Shown here piece after piece: positions 44,890 to 58,300 of a stretch of DNA of 64,000 nt. Position numbers and translations under genes: made by a program. The notes under the pieces were generated by a model. The model ran no database searches and had not been told where the DNA came from. It saw nothing but the letters and a program-made list of their open reading frames with translations. Origin of the DNA: Adineta vaga (lineage: Eukaryota; Rotifera). Position 1 is the stretch's first letter, and each line of letters starts with the position of its first letter. Location of the stretch: assembly GCA_021613535.1 (NCBI GenBank), contig CP075495.1:15376001-15440000 (forward strand). The letters are read 5' to 3'.

Positions 44890-45230
44890 TTTTGCCAAAC
44901 AAAACGGCAAACGAGTAGTCGTCCGAAACTTCGATGAAAATTGAATACGTGTAAAGTCGATTCTGGGAGCGATTGAAAAGGGTTAATTACTGTTTGTAAT
45001 TGTGATATTGGTAAGAGAGATAGTTCATTATCAGCTAATCTGTAATTATCAATCATTTGAAAAGAAGATATAGTTCAGGTATGAATGATAATATTGGTTG
45101 AATACGATTCCAATTATTTTGTGTTATTTTATATAAAGTTAACGAACGAAGTTGACAAAATTGTGAATAATACGAGAAAGAAGACCAATATTAACAAATG
45201 GCATTGTTACTAAATAGTATATATATGGAT
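44890..45230 (-). pseudogene. F-box/LRR gene remnant
   Basis: Minus strand reads CQLRSLTLYKITQNNWNRIQ, PILSFIPELYLLF, then after a frameshift YRLADNELSLLPISQLQTV. These are the LRR-like blocks of the bdelloid F-box family. No F-box remains. The TIR element at 44439-44878 sits directly beyond its truncated end. Confidence 0.55.
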
Positions 45231-45746
45231 TTTGTCGAAAAGTTTAAAAATTTCAAAATACAATAATATTTAACGTTTGATCGATAACGCCGATAATTAA
45301 AATAGTAAAACCTTCATAAATTGATATTTGTTCTCCGAGGTATATTAATGACATAGCAAATGATGATAAAAAGTGCTGTTTTAGTACTGAAATATATAGA
45401 AATAAATGTATACTACAAAAAAGGTATGAGAAAACATAGAGAAGGATTAGTATTTTTGCAATAACTCAGGTATAGCTAATCCAATCAGGCTCATCTTCAA
45501 ACTCGAGGGAGATATTGATTGATATTTACATCAAATATTTTAGTCGAATTAAAAGTTTTGTATTCTCTCACAGTTTCTGCGTGCACCAAGAATAGCAATG
45601 TCAATCTTCGATGGTTTCTTTTTTTGTAAAATATCTGTTTTCCATAGTTTATGAAAAACTAATGAAAAGAACACAAAGAAAACTCTAGATAAAAAAGTTA
45701 ATTAATAATCTTTGCCGTATGTCAAAAAAGAAATAGGAAATTGTAT

Positions 45747-46987
45747 TCATTTTCGAGTAAATGGATGATTTATCACTTGACGAATATTTGCTCTTCGACG
45801 TGGATCACGTACTAACGTACGACGAAGCATATCAAGTAAAGCACGATCTGGATAAGGTGGTAATCTAGGTGGTGGATTTGCAGCTAATATTGGATGATAA
45901 GTTGGTGCAGTACCGTAAACCATAAAATAAAGTATAGCACCTAATGACCATATATCTGCTTTTGGACTATAATGACGTCGAACACCCTGAATATCTTCCA
46001 TGACTTCCGGAGCACTTTTTTTAAGAAAAATAAAAATTCTAAATATTCATTGATTATTTAAAACTTACCTAAAACCAAAAGTGCCTAATCTAGCATCACT
46101 ATGACGAAAAGATACATCGTTTTGAATATTTTTAATAGAAAAAAAATGTCTTACTGTAAGGCATCATCCTTTTTAGCTATACCTAAATCACCGATTTTAA
46201 GCGTTGCTCCGAAAAGAATTAAATTATCTGGTTTTAAATCCATATGAACAATTCGATTTTTCTGAAGTGTCTTTACAATACTAACTGTTTGACGCCAAAA
46301 TTCTTTAATCATATCTATATCAATTGCTGGACCAGGTGTTTGAGTCATTTGTTGTAATCGAAGAACTAATGTTGTTAAATTTTCTTGACCTAATTCCATA
46401 ATAATATAAGCTATGAAAGAAAAACAATAATTATATTTCTAACAAAAAATTTTTCTTTATCTTTTTACCATGTCCAGCTCGAGGATCAAAACCAAAATTA
46501 TGAATAACAATAACATGATTTGTTTCTTTTCGTAATCGATTTAATTGAGCAACTTCAGTTAAAAACGATTGAACACGACCTTCCATTACTGGACGTGGCA
46601 TATTATTTAACATAATCACTTTAATAGCAACGGGTGTTCCATTAGGCATTTTTGATCGATAAACGGCACCTATTCATCAGATTAGAAATATAATCTACTT
46701 AATATCAGTATTAAGTTTATATTTACCAAAACCACCATCACCTAAACATGCTTCAAATACATATGGTCGACCATTAATAACAAACCGTCTACCAACAAGT
46801 GCACGATTAGCAGGTTGACGACACTTCCCATCTGGATAACTTCTATGATATGCTACGGGATAATTTCTAGAATAATCTCTAGGATAAATTCCATAATGAT
46901 TAATAGGTAAACCTATGTGATAAAAACAGATGTATTTTATTTGATCTTTTCAATATAATTTCAATACAAACTTGATGCTTTTCCCAT
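45747..46987 (-). CDS. TTK/Mps1-like protein kinase, 318 residues
   Basis: Six exons in phase: 46972-46987, 46727-46912, 46469-46669, 46155-46410, 46069-46098 and 45747-46014. The N-terminus is short and Tyr/Arg/Pro-rich (NHYGIYPRDYSRNYPVAYHR). Kinase parts: Gly loop GDGGFGAVYRSK, VAIK lysine near 84, MELGQENL hinge, HMDLKPDN near 189 (HRD as HMD), DLG for DFG near 207, then GTFGFSAPEV and PKADIWSLGAILYFMVYG. The hinge, catalytic loop and ADIWSLG(A/C)ILYxMxYG resemble TTK/Mps1 spindle-checkpoint kinases, but the long N-terminal region of true Mps1 is absent. DLG instead of DFG still keeps the Mg-binding Asp. The 30-bp exon is inferred from phase. Confidence 0.75.
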
Positions 46988-48431
46988 ATTATTTATAATA
47001 TAATTATAGATTCGTTTATTTATTGATGTAAATAAGATTGAAGAGAAAAAAACATGTTTGTATAGGTAAATAAACGTTTAGTTTAGGAGAAAAAGAAAAA
47101 AAAAACAGAAATATCTTTTCACAGTTAATGTACAAATGCGAAAAGTCACATCATTTCAGAGAATAAAATCAACTTGTTATAGTGCTTTTGATTGTAAATA
47201 GGCGATGAAAGTGACTACCAATTAAAATAAAAGCGTTAAAAAATGTAAAAACGTGTTCCATATAAATTGATGAAATTAACAGGTAGAATAAGAACATGTT
47301 TTCTTCCGATGTAATTATTCCACTTTAATTATACTTAAACGTAAATATTTTTCTTAGAGTATCTTCTACGGAACGTTGATTAAAAGTTTTGACAGACGTC
47401 ATTTTAACATTGTACAGAAATATAATTAATTACGATTTCAGTGATCAACAGAAAAAGAAGTAAATAATCTGTATATAACTCACGTAAAAAAGAGAAGAAA
47501 ATATTGAAAAACAAAGTTTTAGAATCTATGTCACGTTGTTCATAATTAATTTTAAGATATGAATAAATGTTGTTTAGATTTGATATAACAATTGATGTCA
47601 TTTTCTTATATACATTTTTGGATAAATATCTTTTTCAATATGTACACAATTATTAAATATCATAACAATTTAAAGAACAAATTCGAAATCTCTTGTTTGT
47701 AATGGATGATGTAAGAAAAGATCATCTGACGAATTCGTTTATCTACTGATTATTAATTTGCAATTCGTCTTGATTGTATTGATATGTAACTTATAAGATC
47801 AAATAATTTCGAAATATGATTAATCATTTCTTTCATTCTCTATAATTATATTCACATTAAATATCAAGTAGAGGAATAACAAAAACAATATGACATTACT
47901 CAAGGACATAACGAAATAGCATTAGTTATGAAGTAAAAAAACTGGAAACCGAAAACCTTGTGTTTGTATAGGGTGGGTGTGGGTCTGAATATAATATAGA
48001 CACTCACATCAACACCCTGCACCTTTCCATAATTCATGAAAAATTATATTTGAAAGCACACCATTGGTATATTCATTAGATTAAAATATTGCAAACCTCC
48101 ACCTGAGGCAAAAAATGTAGAAATTGGTACGAAAAGAAAAAGAGGCAGACCATCGAAAGCAAAAAAGCTTTATTAATTCAATGATCAGTTATATATATTT
48201 CATTTTTCTTTTTTTTCTTGCCAATTGCAAAGAAAAATAATGTAGTTTTCCTTTTGTTCTTGCTTAGATATGAAATTATTACTGTTGTGTAATAAACTAT
48301 TTATTGTTCATTTAATATTATAAACGTGCTCAAACAATGTTTTCTTATTGCTCGAAAGTTACTGCTAAATCATGTTTTTATTATTGCTCATTCTAATATT
48401 CTTATTGCTCATTCCAATATTTTTATTGCTC
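46988..48431. other. Intergenic, nothing recognised
   Basis: AT-rich, with a TGCTCATTCTAATATTCTTAT-type short tandem near 48380-48435 (ATTGCTCATTC.AATATT, three units). No gene supported. Confidence 0.4.
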
Positions 48432-49325
48432 AAATAAATACAAGCCAAATACATATCAACCATCATTGATTTTAAATATTGTTTTGCCTCTTTTCGAAGA
48501 ACAAAAAAGAGGGCATTTAACATCGACACACGGATGTTCACTTAAAGAATGGAGTTGTACAATTACGGAATTCATTCCAATATTGTTCTTATCAATAAAA
48601 ATCTTTTTATATCATCATGGTTATTTACTAACTAGTTTCATTTGTCGACAAATATTTATATCTATACAAAAAAATTTTCATTTAAATGAAACAAACAAAA
48701 ATATAACTAGAAAAAGAAACTATGTCTAATTTCAATGAAGTAATATATCGATAAATAAAAATCTGAAACATTTATTATTAACTTGTAGTAGACGATTTTA
48801 ATTGGACTTGTTTTCTTTAAAATTTCCCATGTGATTTGTTTGTTCATGATTAATTTTGGTCGAAACTTTGTCGACCATTTCATTTAATAACGATTTGGTT
48901 ATAAAGTTTATTTCGCGAATTAACATATCATTTAATGTTTTTGTATGTGCTTGATATTGTTGTTCTAGATCGTCATAAGCTTGTTGCCATTGTAAATCAA
49001 CCAAATCAAGTTCATCATGTGCTTGTGTAACAGCATCACTAGACGATGGACAATAATTCTAAAATATACAGCAAATCACATGTTCATTATTTATGTGTTT
49101 CTTGATTAATAGAAAATGATTCTCAATCTTACTTCTCGAGTGTTTTCTCGCAAAACTCTAATAGCTTGACCGTATGGACGTTGTAATGGAGACGTCATTG
49201 GAATTGAAATAAATGGATTTTCAAAAAAGCATTTCTTTTTTTATCAAAACAAAGATCGAAGACGAAGAAAGCGTTTTTAAGACGGGATACGTACTTGATT
49301 TATTACGAAACACATGTTGCATATA
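48432..49325. repeat. Segmental duplication, copy 2 (partner 42843-43800)
   Basis: Same order as copy 1: the 70-bp near-identical block at 48448, the two-exon gene, then matching flank. It lacks both short insertions of copy 1 and also lacks the NTF2-like gene that borders copy 1. Confidence 0.75.
48798..49198 (-). CDS. Coiled-coil two-exon protein, intact copy
   Basis: Exons 49133..49198 and 48798..49058 (intron 74 bp, GTAAGA donor) give 108 residues. MTSPLQRPYGQAIRVLREN, then an acidic/Gln-rich helix (LQWQQAYDDLEQQYQAHTK) and IREINFITKSLLNEMVDKV. Predicted mostly helical, no TM, no signal. Family not recognised. A broken paralogue lies at 43062-43517. Confidence 0.6.
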
Positions 49326-50347
49326 GAATAAAATGTGTGAAAGTATCTATTATACAAAATATACCTTAAGTTTTTAAAATGGATAAAATCGAATAGTGTA
49401 TCAGAAAACGTTTAAACAAAGTCTCTAAAATTTGTGAATAATATTTTTTCTTGTAGTTTCGATTTATTCAACATTTTCTAATATATTTATCTTGTATGTC
49501 TTATGAATTAAGATGTACTTTAGTGACGTCTTTCAAACGATTTATAAAATTCAATGGATGTTCGTCTTCGATAGACTCTAATACACGTAATAGGGAAAAG
49601 TGTTTTCAGACCCGATGACTGACAGAAAATGAAGATTTCTCTTTCTTTGATATGAATGTAATTTCCTATCTTTCGTTACTACTGATTATACACATCTGTC
49701 ATTGAATATAATACACACTACAACCAGAGATACCCATCGCAGTTATACATGAGTCGCTACACTGCCATGTACATCTCTTATTAAAACGATACATTTAATT
49801 GTTTAGGATGGCAGAAATTTATACTAATTCAATAGTATGTTTGTGCTGAACAATAAGATATATATAGGATGTAAGTTAATGAACAGCAAGCAACTCATCT
49901 TATTGTCTTTGATTTTAAGCACATATAACTAGTCCATCCATGCTATTAGAAAACAATATTTTGAAGATGCTAGTATTCAGAAGCTTTGTATCTTGTGATC
50001 TTATTCTTGATATAGTTTGCGTGAATTGATTTCACTGAATATTACCAATATTTACCTTTCTCGTATTAATTATTTATTCATTTATTGAATGAAAATTACC
50101 AAGCATGCGTATATATTATGCATTACCTTTATTAATTATTTTTCTATTCGAATGACGTTATATTTTCATTTGAATATTAAATAATATTATAGATAATATC
50201 TCTTCATGATAGAAAGGATATGCACTAAGAGCATGTGTTACCTATAAGGAGGTGAATATCAAGTCTGTTTTTTTTTCTTCCTCTCAGTATATATATACTT
50301 CTTTTTTAACATAATCAATCGACTATTTACAGGTATATCGGAAAGTC
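49326..50347. other. Intergenic, upstream of the PKC gene
   Basis: AT-rich; no coding feature. A TTTACAG acceptor-like sequence occurs 15 nt before the PKC ATG, either a 5' UTR intron end or a spliced-leader acceptor. Confidence 0.35.
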
Positions 50348-52958
50348 ATGGCTCAAAGTACTCAACCATTTTTACGTATAGAAATATTAAAATTTCAAAT
50401 AAATAATCAAAAACAAACCATTGATTTAAGTAGAGTGAAAACAGAAATTGAAATCAAAGAAAAAAGTCAATCAACACAAACATGTATGTCTTTGTTTCTA
50501 TATATATGAAATCAATATTGATTGATTTTTCTTTAGTACGAATAAAAAAGCCTGTTTATAGTGAAACAAATCAATGTATACGATTTGATATTGGTTTATT
50601 TATTAATATAGAACGAATTATTTCTATTCGATTATTTTATAAAGATATTTTATATACATTTGATTCCGATTTAAAAGTTCTTCATAAATCAGCAGATGGA
50701 TTTCGACATCAAGTAACTAATTTTCGGTTCTTTTGTTTTCAAGAAAATTTCTTTTAATTTTACTTTTTTTTAGTTTAATTTTACACCAAAATCTCAAGTT
50801 GAAATGATTATTGAATATAAAGGTAAATTGATATTATAGAAATAAATAAATAAGATTTATCTTTCTATAAAAATAGATCCATCCGTTCGATTAGAAACAC
50901 AAAATCCTATTAAAATGCATAGTCAGCGTTATGCAGAACGATATCAAACAATTTATAAACATTTTGGTCATCGATTTGTTGCTAAAATCTTTAAAACACC
51001 CATATTTTGTTCGATTTGTAGTGAAATTCTTTGGTATAAAACTTTAATTTACTTATCGTTAATACATTTTTATTTCTTTGTTTTTTCCAAGGGGTTTTAC
51101 TTATAAAGGTTTTCAATGTCAACGATGTGATTGTGTTGTTCATAAAGAATGTTATGATCGTTGTGTTCATCCATGTATAGGAAAAAAATATTCCGATGTA
51201 AGTCAATATCTCATTCAATTCCTCAACAATCTTATAGGATTTTTCTTCTTCTAAGTTTGATGTTTCAAAAGCTCATCAATTTGAACGTCAAACATTTTCG
51301 TTACAAACAATGTTCTGTGATCATGATGGAAGTTTTATTCGACCAGGACATGCTTATAAATGCGCAGGTATATTTTGAAAAGAATGAAAATATTTAGATA
51401 TTGTTTTTTTAGAATGTTTATTGGTTGTTCATCGACGATGTCAAACAAAAGTTGGTAATTATTGTGGATGTAAAGGAAAAACTTTAGAAGATTATGAACA
51501 ATGGAAAGAAAATGTTTGTCAAATGAAAAAAAGAAAATAAGAAAGATGATTTTTCATAGTTTTGTTTATTTAGAATAAAACAGATTCAGATTATAATTAT
51601 CAATATAATGGAGATTTATGTGAAATCTATACAAAATTAACAAATACAAATAAATCAAATGAGACACAAGAAGTTATTCAACGTATGTCAAAAGCTTATC
51701 AACCAAATATAACTGCAGGTTTTGATTTAAATCAAATACAATTTTTACGTATCTTAGGTCGTGGAATGACTAGTTCGGTTAGTGAAATTTAATTTTCATT
51801 TTATAATTTGATCAATTTTTCAATTTTATAGGTCTATTTAATAAAACGTGATGAATCATTTTATGCAATGAAAACACTTCGTAAAAATCTTATTCTCGAA
51901 GGTCAAAATCTTAGTTATATACAATCCGAACGAAATATTCTTACTCGTTGTCAATCAAATCCATTTATAGTTCAACTTTTTTATGCATTTCAAAATGTTG
52001 AACGATTATTTTTTCTTTTGGAAGTTGCTCGTGCTGGAACTTTATTTGATTTACTTGAACATCAAGCACCAAAACCGTTTCGACATGAACGTATCGTTTT
52101 CTTTATTGGTGAAGTAACATGTGCATTAATGTTTCTTCATTCTAAATATATTGTATGTTATTTTAAAAGAGAAAGATCTTGTCGATAAAATATCTTTATT
52201 TTTTGTTTAGGTTTATCGTGATCTTAAACCTGAAAATCTATTTCTTTTTGATGATGGACATTTAAAACTTGGTGATTTTGGTTTATCCAAAGAAAATATT
52301 GATGAAAATCATAAAACAAGAACAATGTGTGGAACAGCTGAATATATTGCTTATGAAATTTATCATAAAGATTGGTATGATGAAAATATTGATTGGTGGT
52401 CATTAGGAATTTTAATATTTGAATTATCAACATTTCGAACACCATTTTATGCAAATAATAGTACAGATATAACACAAAATGTTCTTTCAAATCAAGTTAT
52501 TTATCCTGAAAGAATGAAAGAAGAAGTTAAACAAATTATTTCTGGTTTACTTGAACGTGATCCAAAAGAAAGATTAGGAAATATCAATTCTCCACATGGT
52601 TTAATAGGAAATCAACCTTTTTTTCAGTAAATCAAATTTTTACTTTTTATCATTTGTAAATATAATTATTTTATAGAGAACCATATACTTTGGATGCTAT
52701 TAAATCACGTCGTATTTCACCACCATGGATTCCGAATGTATGTTTATGAAATTTTCTTCATAGAATTTATATTTGAGAAAAAAAAAATCTAAACTTTTCA
52801 ATTTAAATTTTTAGTCATTATTATCATTAAAAGCAACAAGTAAAACTCCACAATTATCTGAACTTGATCCAAAAGATACAATTTTATTATTATCAACACC
52901 AGCAAATGCTTTTCGTAAATTTTCATATGTTAGTCCAAATACTATGGATCTTTTTTGA
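50348..52958 (+). CDS. PRKC: Protein kinase C, novel type (C2-like, two C1, AGC kinase)
   Basis: Diacylglycerol-responsive Ser/Thr kinase family. Twelve exons in phase: 50348-50483, 50537-50712, 50774-50822, 50877-51033, 51092-51197, 51256-51367, 51413-51513, 51574-51777, 51832-52152, 52211-52626, 52677-52737, 52815-52958, giving 660 residues. N-terminal 120 residues are C2-like, as in novel PKCs. C1A (about 152-201) has all Zn ligands (HRFVAKIF, CSIC, CQRC, HKEC). C1B (about 215-263) reads FCDHDGSF, so the second Cys of the first CxxC is Asp. Kinase from about 333: LGRGMTSSVY, YAMKTLRK, VYRDLKPENLFLF, DFGLSKE, activation loop TMCGTAEYIAYE (APE motif altered), DWWSLGILIFE. C-tail keeps TPANAFRKFSYVSP (turn and hydrophobic motifs). 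Confidence 0.88.
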
Positions 52959-53175
52959 AAAAAAAGATTTCGGTATTTATATATATATATCTTGTTTACT
53001 TTTTTTCTCAAACATTCGATAATCTATTATCTTTTTTTGACATATATTTCAAAGTTAAATTCAAACATTCATTCGACTAATGATTGTTTGACTTAAATTA
53101 TTAAATTTGATCTTACTATGAGAAATATAATACATAAATTAAATTAAGAAGAAAGTTACTGTTATTGTGTAATGT

Positions 53176-54253
53176 TCAAATATCATCGGTAGTATTTCTT
53201 TTTGTTTCTATTGGTGTAAGTTTCATATTTTGGTTGCTATTTAAATGTAATAATTCTTCTCTTCGTAAAGATTTTTTCTTGAAAGTGAAAACGTCTGAAA
53301 TCATTTCACTTACTGAACGTGTAAAATGAATAATCGTAAGAATACTTAATGCACAAGCAATTGAAATAAACATGAATCCGATACGATGTGAATAAGCAGG
53401 TGCATGTCCAAGAGATAAAGCTTCCATAATAATAAATATTGAATAAGGTCCACCAAGAACGAGAAGAATTGAAATTAGTATAAGAATACGTTGAGTTAAG
53501 ATCATTTGTCGATGTGCACGATGAATATTATATCGATAAGTACCTAAAAATACATTATAGATAAGATTTACAATATTTTGATGATATGTATAGAAAAAGA
53601 TAATTGATATTACCATTAGTATTTCTTTGTCCAATAGATTGTCTAATTTTATAATATATAATCATAATTAATGTTAAAGGTGTAAGATAATTCGTTGAAC
53701 AAATATAAACAATTGCTTTACTATTATCAATGGCAATTTGACATAAATATTCATGTTCAATAAATACTTGATTATTTCCAATAATAATCGGTAAAAGTTG
53801 TAATATTGCAAAACTCCATTGAATATAAATTGCATTAGTATATAATTTTAAACGTTTCCATGATATTTGATGATAATAAATTGTTCCAATTAAACGATAA
53901 CATGCTTGAATAACATATGAATAAATAAGTGAACAAAAACAAATATGTGCAATATAACCACGTATATGACAAAGAAATAGATTTTGTAATTCTATTGAAA
54001 TTTGTAATTGTTGACGTTTTATATCACGATATAAAACATTAATTGCAATTGAAAGTGTATCACTAGATAAAATAAATATACTTATTGTAGAATTTAATGT
54101 TAAAATATTTGCAATTGTATGTAATGAACGATTATATAAAATAATTAATATTAATATTAAAGAAAATATAATACCAATACAACTGGATAAAATTGTAATT
54201 AGATTTATTAGAAGAGAAAGTGAAAATGATTCGTTTAAATCAGTTGAATTCAT
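53176..54253 (-). CDS. Seven-transmembrane (rhodopsin-like) receptor
   Basis: Exons 53614..54253 and 53176..53543 (intron 70 bp) give 335 residues with seven hydrophobic segments: about residues 13-40, 48-75, 90-115 (followed by YRL in place of DRY), 130-152, 170-195, and, in exon 2, ILILISILLVLGGPYSIFII (TM6) and IGFMFISIACALSILTII (TM7). The short extracellular start MNSTDLNESFSLS has N-glycosylation sites. Belongs by style to the expanded bdelloid small GPCRs; ligand unknown. Tail to tail with the PKC gene, 217 bp apart. Confidence 0.8.
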
Positions 54254-55311
54254 TTCGAAAAGATAAATATTGATAATTTTAAGGATAAGTTTTAAAATAT
54301 TGTTTTCTTCTAGAAATCTTAAAAAAATCTCGGGCGGAAGATTTTTTTTCTATCTAATTAAACTGAAATTTATGTTTATTTTTACCTTTTCTTAATAGAT
54401 AATATGATTCGGCAATATTTTTATTATAAAGCCTTGTTTTATTCTTTTTTTCCTCTATATTCTAAAATGAAAGACTTCGGATAAATTATAATTATAAATA
54501 GAATAATAATGGATATGCTTTATAACTGTTTTTTGCTCTATTTCATAGGAGAATAACACGTCGACTTATATTAAAGAAAAGTGTCTTTATTAAGTTTTAT
54601 TTCTCTTAACTTTGAAGATAATGAATTCTTACAAAGTAAAAAAGAAAACAAATGAAATTGTCTTATTCTATAAATTATCATTCTTTCAAATGAAATATGA
54701 TATTTTATGCAAGAAAATTCTAATTAAATATCATATTACTCATGAACATTTATATTTCCTTTCTTTTTACTCGTTGTCTTAAGAAATACGATATAAAGAT
54801 GATAATATTATCTCTTTTGTTAGTTCCTTGTATCAAATTAACCAAGACACGACATATCAACACACCATTTGTTCACACAACATTGTCTATGAAGACAAAA
54901 AAAATGAGACGAAGAAGATGAACCTTGCAATACATGGAAATGTCGTCTTTATAGAAATAAAAACAATAAATTTCATATAAGGTAGATCTAGAAATGCAGA
55001 AAATACATTCTGTTATTCTCTTTTGTTATTCATTAAAGATTATTTCTTTTTTTTTGTCTAAAATATCACTCACACATACCTTTCATCGAGTTAATATTTA
55101 TTGAATAGATTATTTTACAAACAAAAAATAAAAATTCATAAAGAAATATTTTCAACTGTTTTTTTTTTCTCCATAATTTTTGTTTTGATAATCTAAAAGA
55201 AAGATTGAAACTTTTGTGGAAATATAGATTTTACTCATATAGCAATTTTCTACTCTTTATTGATTTATTCTACATAAATGTACTGTTTTGTAATAGCTTT
55301 TTTGATTTTTA
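54254..55311. other. Intergenic, nothing recognised
   Basis: AT-rich, no coding feature or repeat. Separates the intact 7TM gene from the receptor pseudogene. Confidence 0.4.
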
Positions 55312-58300
55312 TTAAAATATGTTTCGAAATTGATGATGAGCTTTGTAAAATTCTTGTTTATACATTGTTGATGGTACAACAAATAAAATAAAAGTTAATG
55401 TAGGTGGAACTAATGATATAAAATATCCTAAAAGAAATAACCATGGATTACTTGTTATAGTTATACAATCTGATGCAAATGTTATGAAAATACGTGGAAT
55501 AACAAGAATAATTAAAACAAATGGAGCAATAAAATGAAAACTATTAATTATATAATCCATTATAAGAATTATTGATTTATATTCAACAATACATAAAAAA
55601 CGTTTTTCATTATCATTATTATTATTTTCATCATATAATCTTCGATGTATTGGATCATGAATATTTGTTATAATTGATATTAAGAAAAGAATATATATAG
55701 AATATTTAGCAATGAATTTCGTTTGTTTCTGATTATAATTAAGTCCTTTTTTCTGTTATAAATGCTCTTTCAATTGACACAAATGTCGTTAACCATTTAT
55801 CCATTGTTAAACAAAATCGAAGAAGAAAATCTATTGAATAATATTCAAATTTTAAAAATAAATTATTTTGAATTAATCTAATTTGCATAGAAATTAAAAT
55901 AAAAAATTTCAATGTAAAAATACTCATTGTTAATAAAACAATAATTGATGAATTTAAAAGATAAATTTCACAACTAGATTCACGAATTTTCTTACTTTTA
56001 AATGTTATTAATGATAAAATACCATTTATAAATCATCTAATAATAAGAATTAAACTTATACTAATACTTATTAAAACTATATGTGTTTATTTAAAAATAT
56101 TTCTATTAATTTGTGTATAAACACTAAGTATTGCATCAAGTGAAAGACTAAAACTATTTGTAGTTAATTCACAACGTTCTCTATAATAACAATCACGACA
56201 TTTAGAATTTTCTTGAAGACATGTACCATTATGTTTACATTGATTATTTCTTGTAGAAATTGTTTGTGATGAACGATCAAAATCGAAACAATTCGATAAA
56301 TATTGATGACAAAAACAAAATTGTTGCTCATCATAAAAACAAGATAATGATAAATTTATTTGACAAGGAATATGATAATATTTTATTCGATGAAGAAGAT
56401 TATAATTACGAAAGGTTTTATTAAATAATTCATTAATATGTAAACAATGATCAAATAAAGTTAAGTGTTTTTCTAAAATTATTTTATATTCATATTTCTT
56501 TTGTATAAAATTTAAATAATAAGTTTTATCTAATAATTCATTAAGTATAATATGAAAAGAAAGTGACCAATTAATAAGAATTGAATTTTGTTCTTTTTCT
56601 ATTCTTTTAAATATTGTTATACGTCCAGGAAAATCATCAATTTTAACTTCAATAAAATGAATAAATATCATTGGATATAAATTAAAAGATTTATCAAATG
56701 ATAAAAGAAGTTTTGTTTGAATAAATTCACATTTTTTACCCATAAAATCTTTTGAACAAATACATATAAATTCATTTTCATTTATTCTTACACATATACC
56801 ATCATTCATACATGAATCATTTTGACAAATATGATCAGATATTAAACATCGAGAACCTATTTTATTCAATGGACAAATACATAATGATCGATTATTACTT
56901 AATTTATCAAGATTTAATGATTGATTTGAACATAAAGAATTATATTTAATTGAACAAAACTTTCCTGACCATCCTTTATAACATTGACAAAAATGTTGAT
57001 TCATTTCATCATTAAGATATTGAATACATTTTCCATTAATACATTGTTTATCTGAACAAATTTCAATATGATCAAAATTATTTGAAATATTTAATTGATA
57101 AACAAGACGATGAACAGGTAAAAATGAATAATCAATCGATTTTATGAAACTTTCACGATAATTTAATGTTATTTGTTCATAAATATCAATATGTACGAAA
57201 TATTGTCGTTGAAAATCGTTCGATCGTATTGAATATAATAAATAATGGCTTCATAATGATCATCAATCAATGAAATAATAAAAAGAAAAGGAGTTTTTGA
57301 AGAATTTGTTGGTGCACGAAATTGTAAAGTAATACTAAGTCGTTGATTCTGATATTGACAAGTAGTTCCATAATAACTCGGTGGACAAAGACAAATATTA
57401 CGTGTTAATTGATTTGATTTATCTAACCAAAGTTTTAAAGGAAAACCACGATGACAAGGTGTTTGATAGAAAGCGAATTTTTCGAGATAAAGAGAAACTG
57501 AATCTATTTCTGGTCAAGGATCAATGGAATTTCAGCTGTATTTAAACTTTGATCAAATGTAAAGTATTTTTTTAATTGACTTTGTGTATCAAAAAAACCT
57601 TTTACAAAGTACTTTGGCAATAATCGAACCATACAATTGATATTTTTGTGTACAAATACCTTCATCACCTTTTGGATATCTAAGATCATTCTCTTGACAA
57701 ATTTCTTCATCTTCTTTTGTAATACAATCATAATTACCATCACATAGTGTATTACCACCAATACAAGCTAATCCTTTATGAGTCATACAGAAAAATGAAG
57801 GTCGAAAATGGTCTTGAATACCATCGATACAAAATGTTGGTTCATCAGCAGCTCCAAGACAATTAATAATTCCATCATTAGCTTTTTCAATTGGTAAACA
57901 AATTAATTGTTTTGTTTGATTTGAAATACAAACATGATGATTTTGTTAATAATTTAATAAAGATATGTATGGTAAATCACAATCAACTTCATCAGTACCA
58001 TTAAGAAAATGCCAATAACCATCACAACGATTATATATATATGAAGAGTTGGCCAATGTTCACAATTAGTTTCATCTGTTTCATTTTCATATCCGGGAAA
58101 TTCAGATAATAATTGAGAAGTTTTATCGCAAATTGTTTGGAATGAAATTCTTTTTTGGAAATGTAATCGTTCAGAACTTTCATCAACACAAAAATGTTCA
58201 CCTGATCCTTTACAATCACACATTTGTCCATCATTAACTTGTCTAATAGCAATATATTGATTCACTGAAGGACATTTAAACACGTTAGGAAATTGTTCGA

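Noticed and set aside
44793-45056. 87-codon minus-strand frame
   Set aside because: Spans the end of the TIR element and an F-box relic; a chance fusion, described as those two features instead.
46097-46154. Stop directly after DDALQ in the TTK-like kinase
   Set aside because: Explained by a 56-bp intron followed by a 30-bp exon in phase with SAPEV.
48466-48729. 87-codon frame on the plus strand
   Set aside because: Starts in the duplicated non-coding block and the partner copy at 42.88 kb does not keep the frame.
51514-51573. In-frame stop after KKRK suggesting PKC truncation
   Set aside because: A 60-bp GT-AG intron beginning GTTTGT removes it and keeps phase with the kinase exons.
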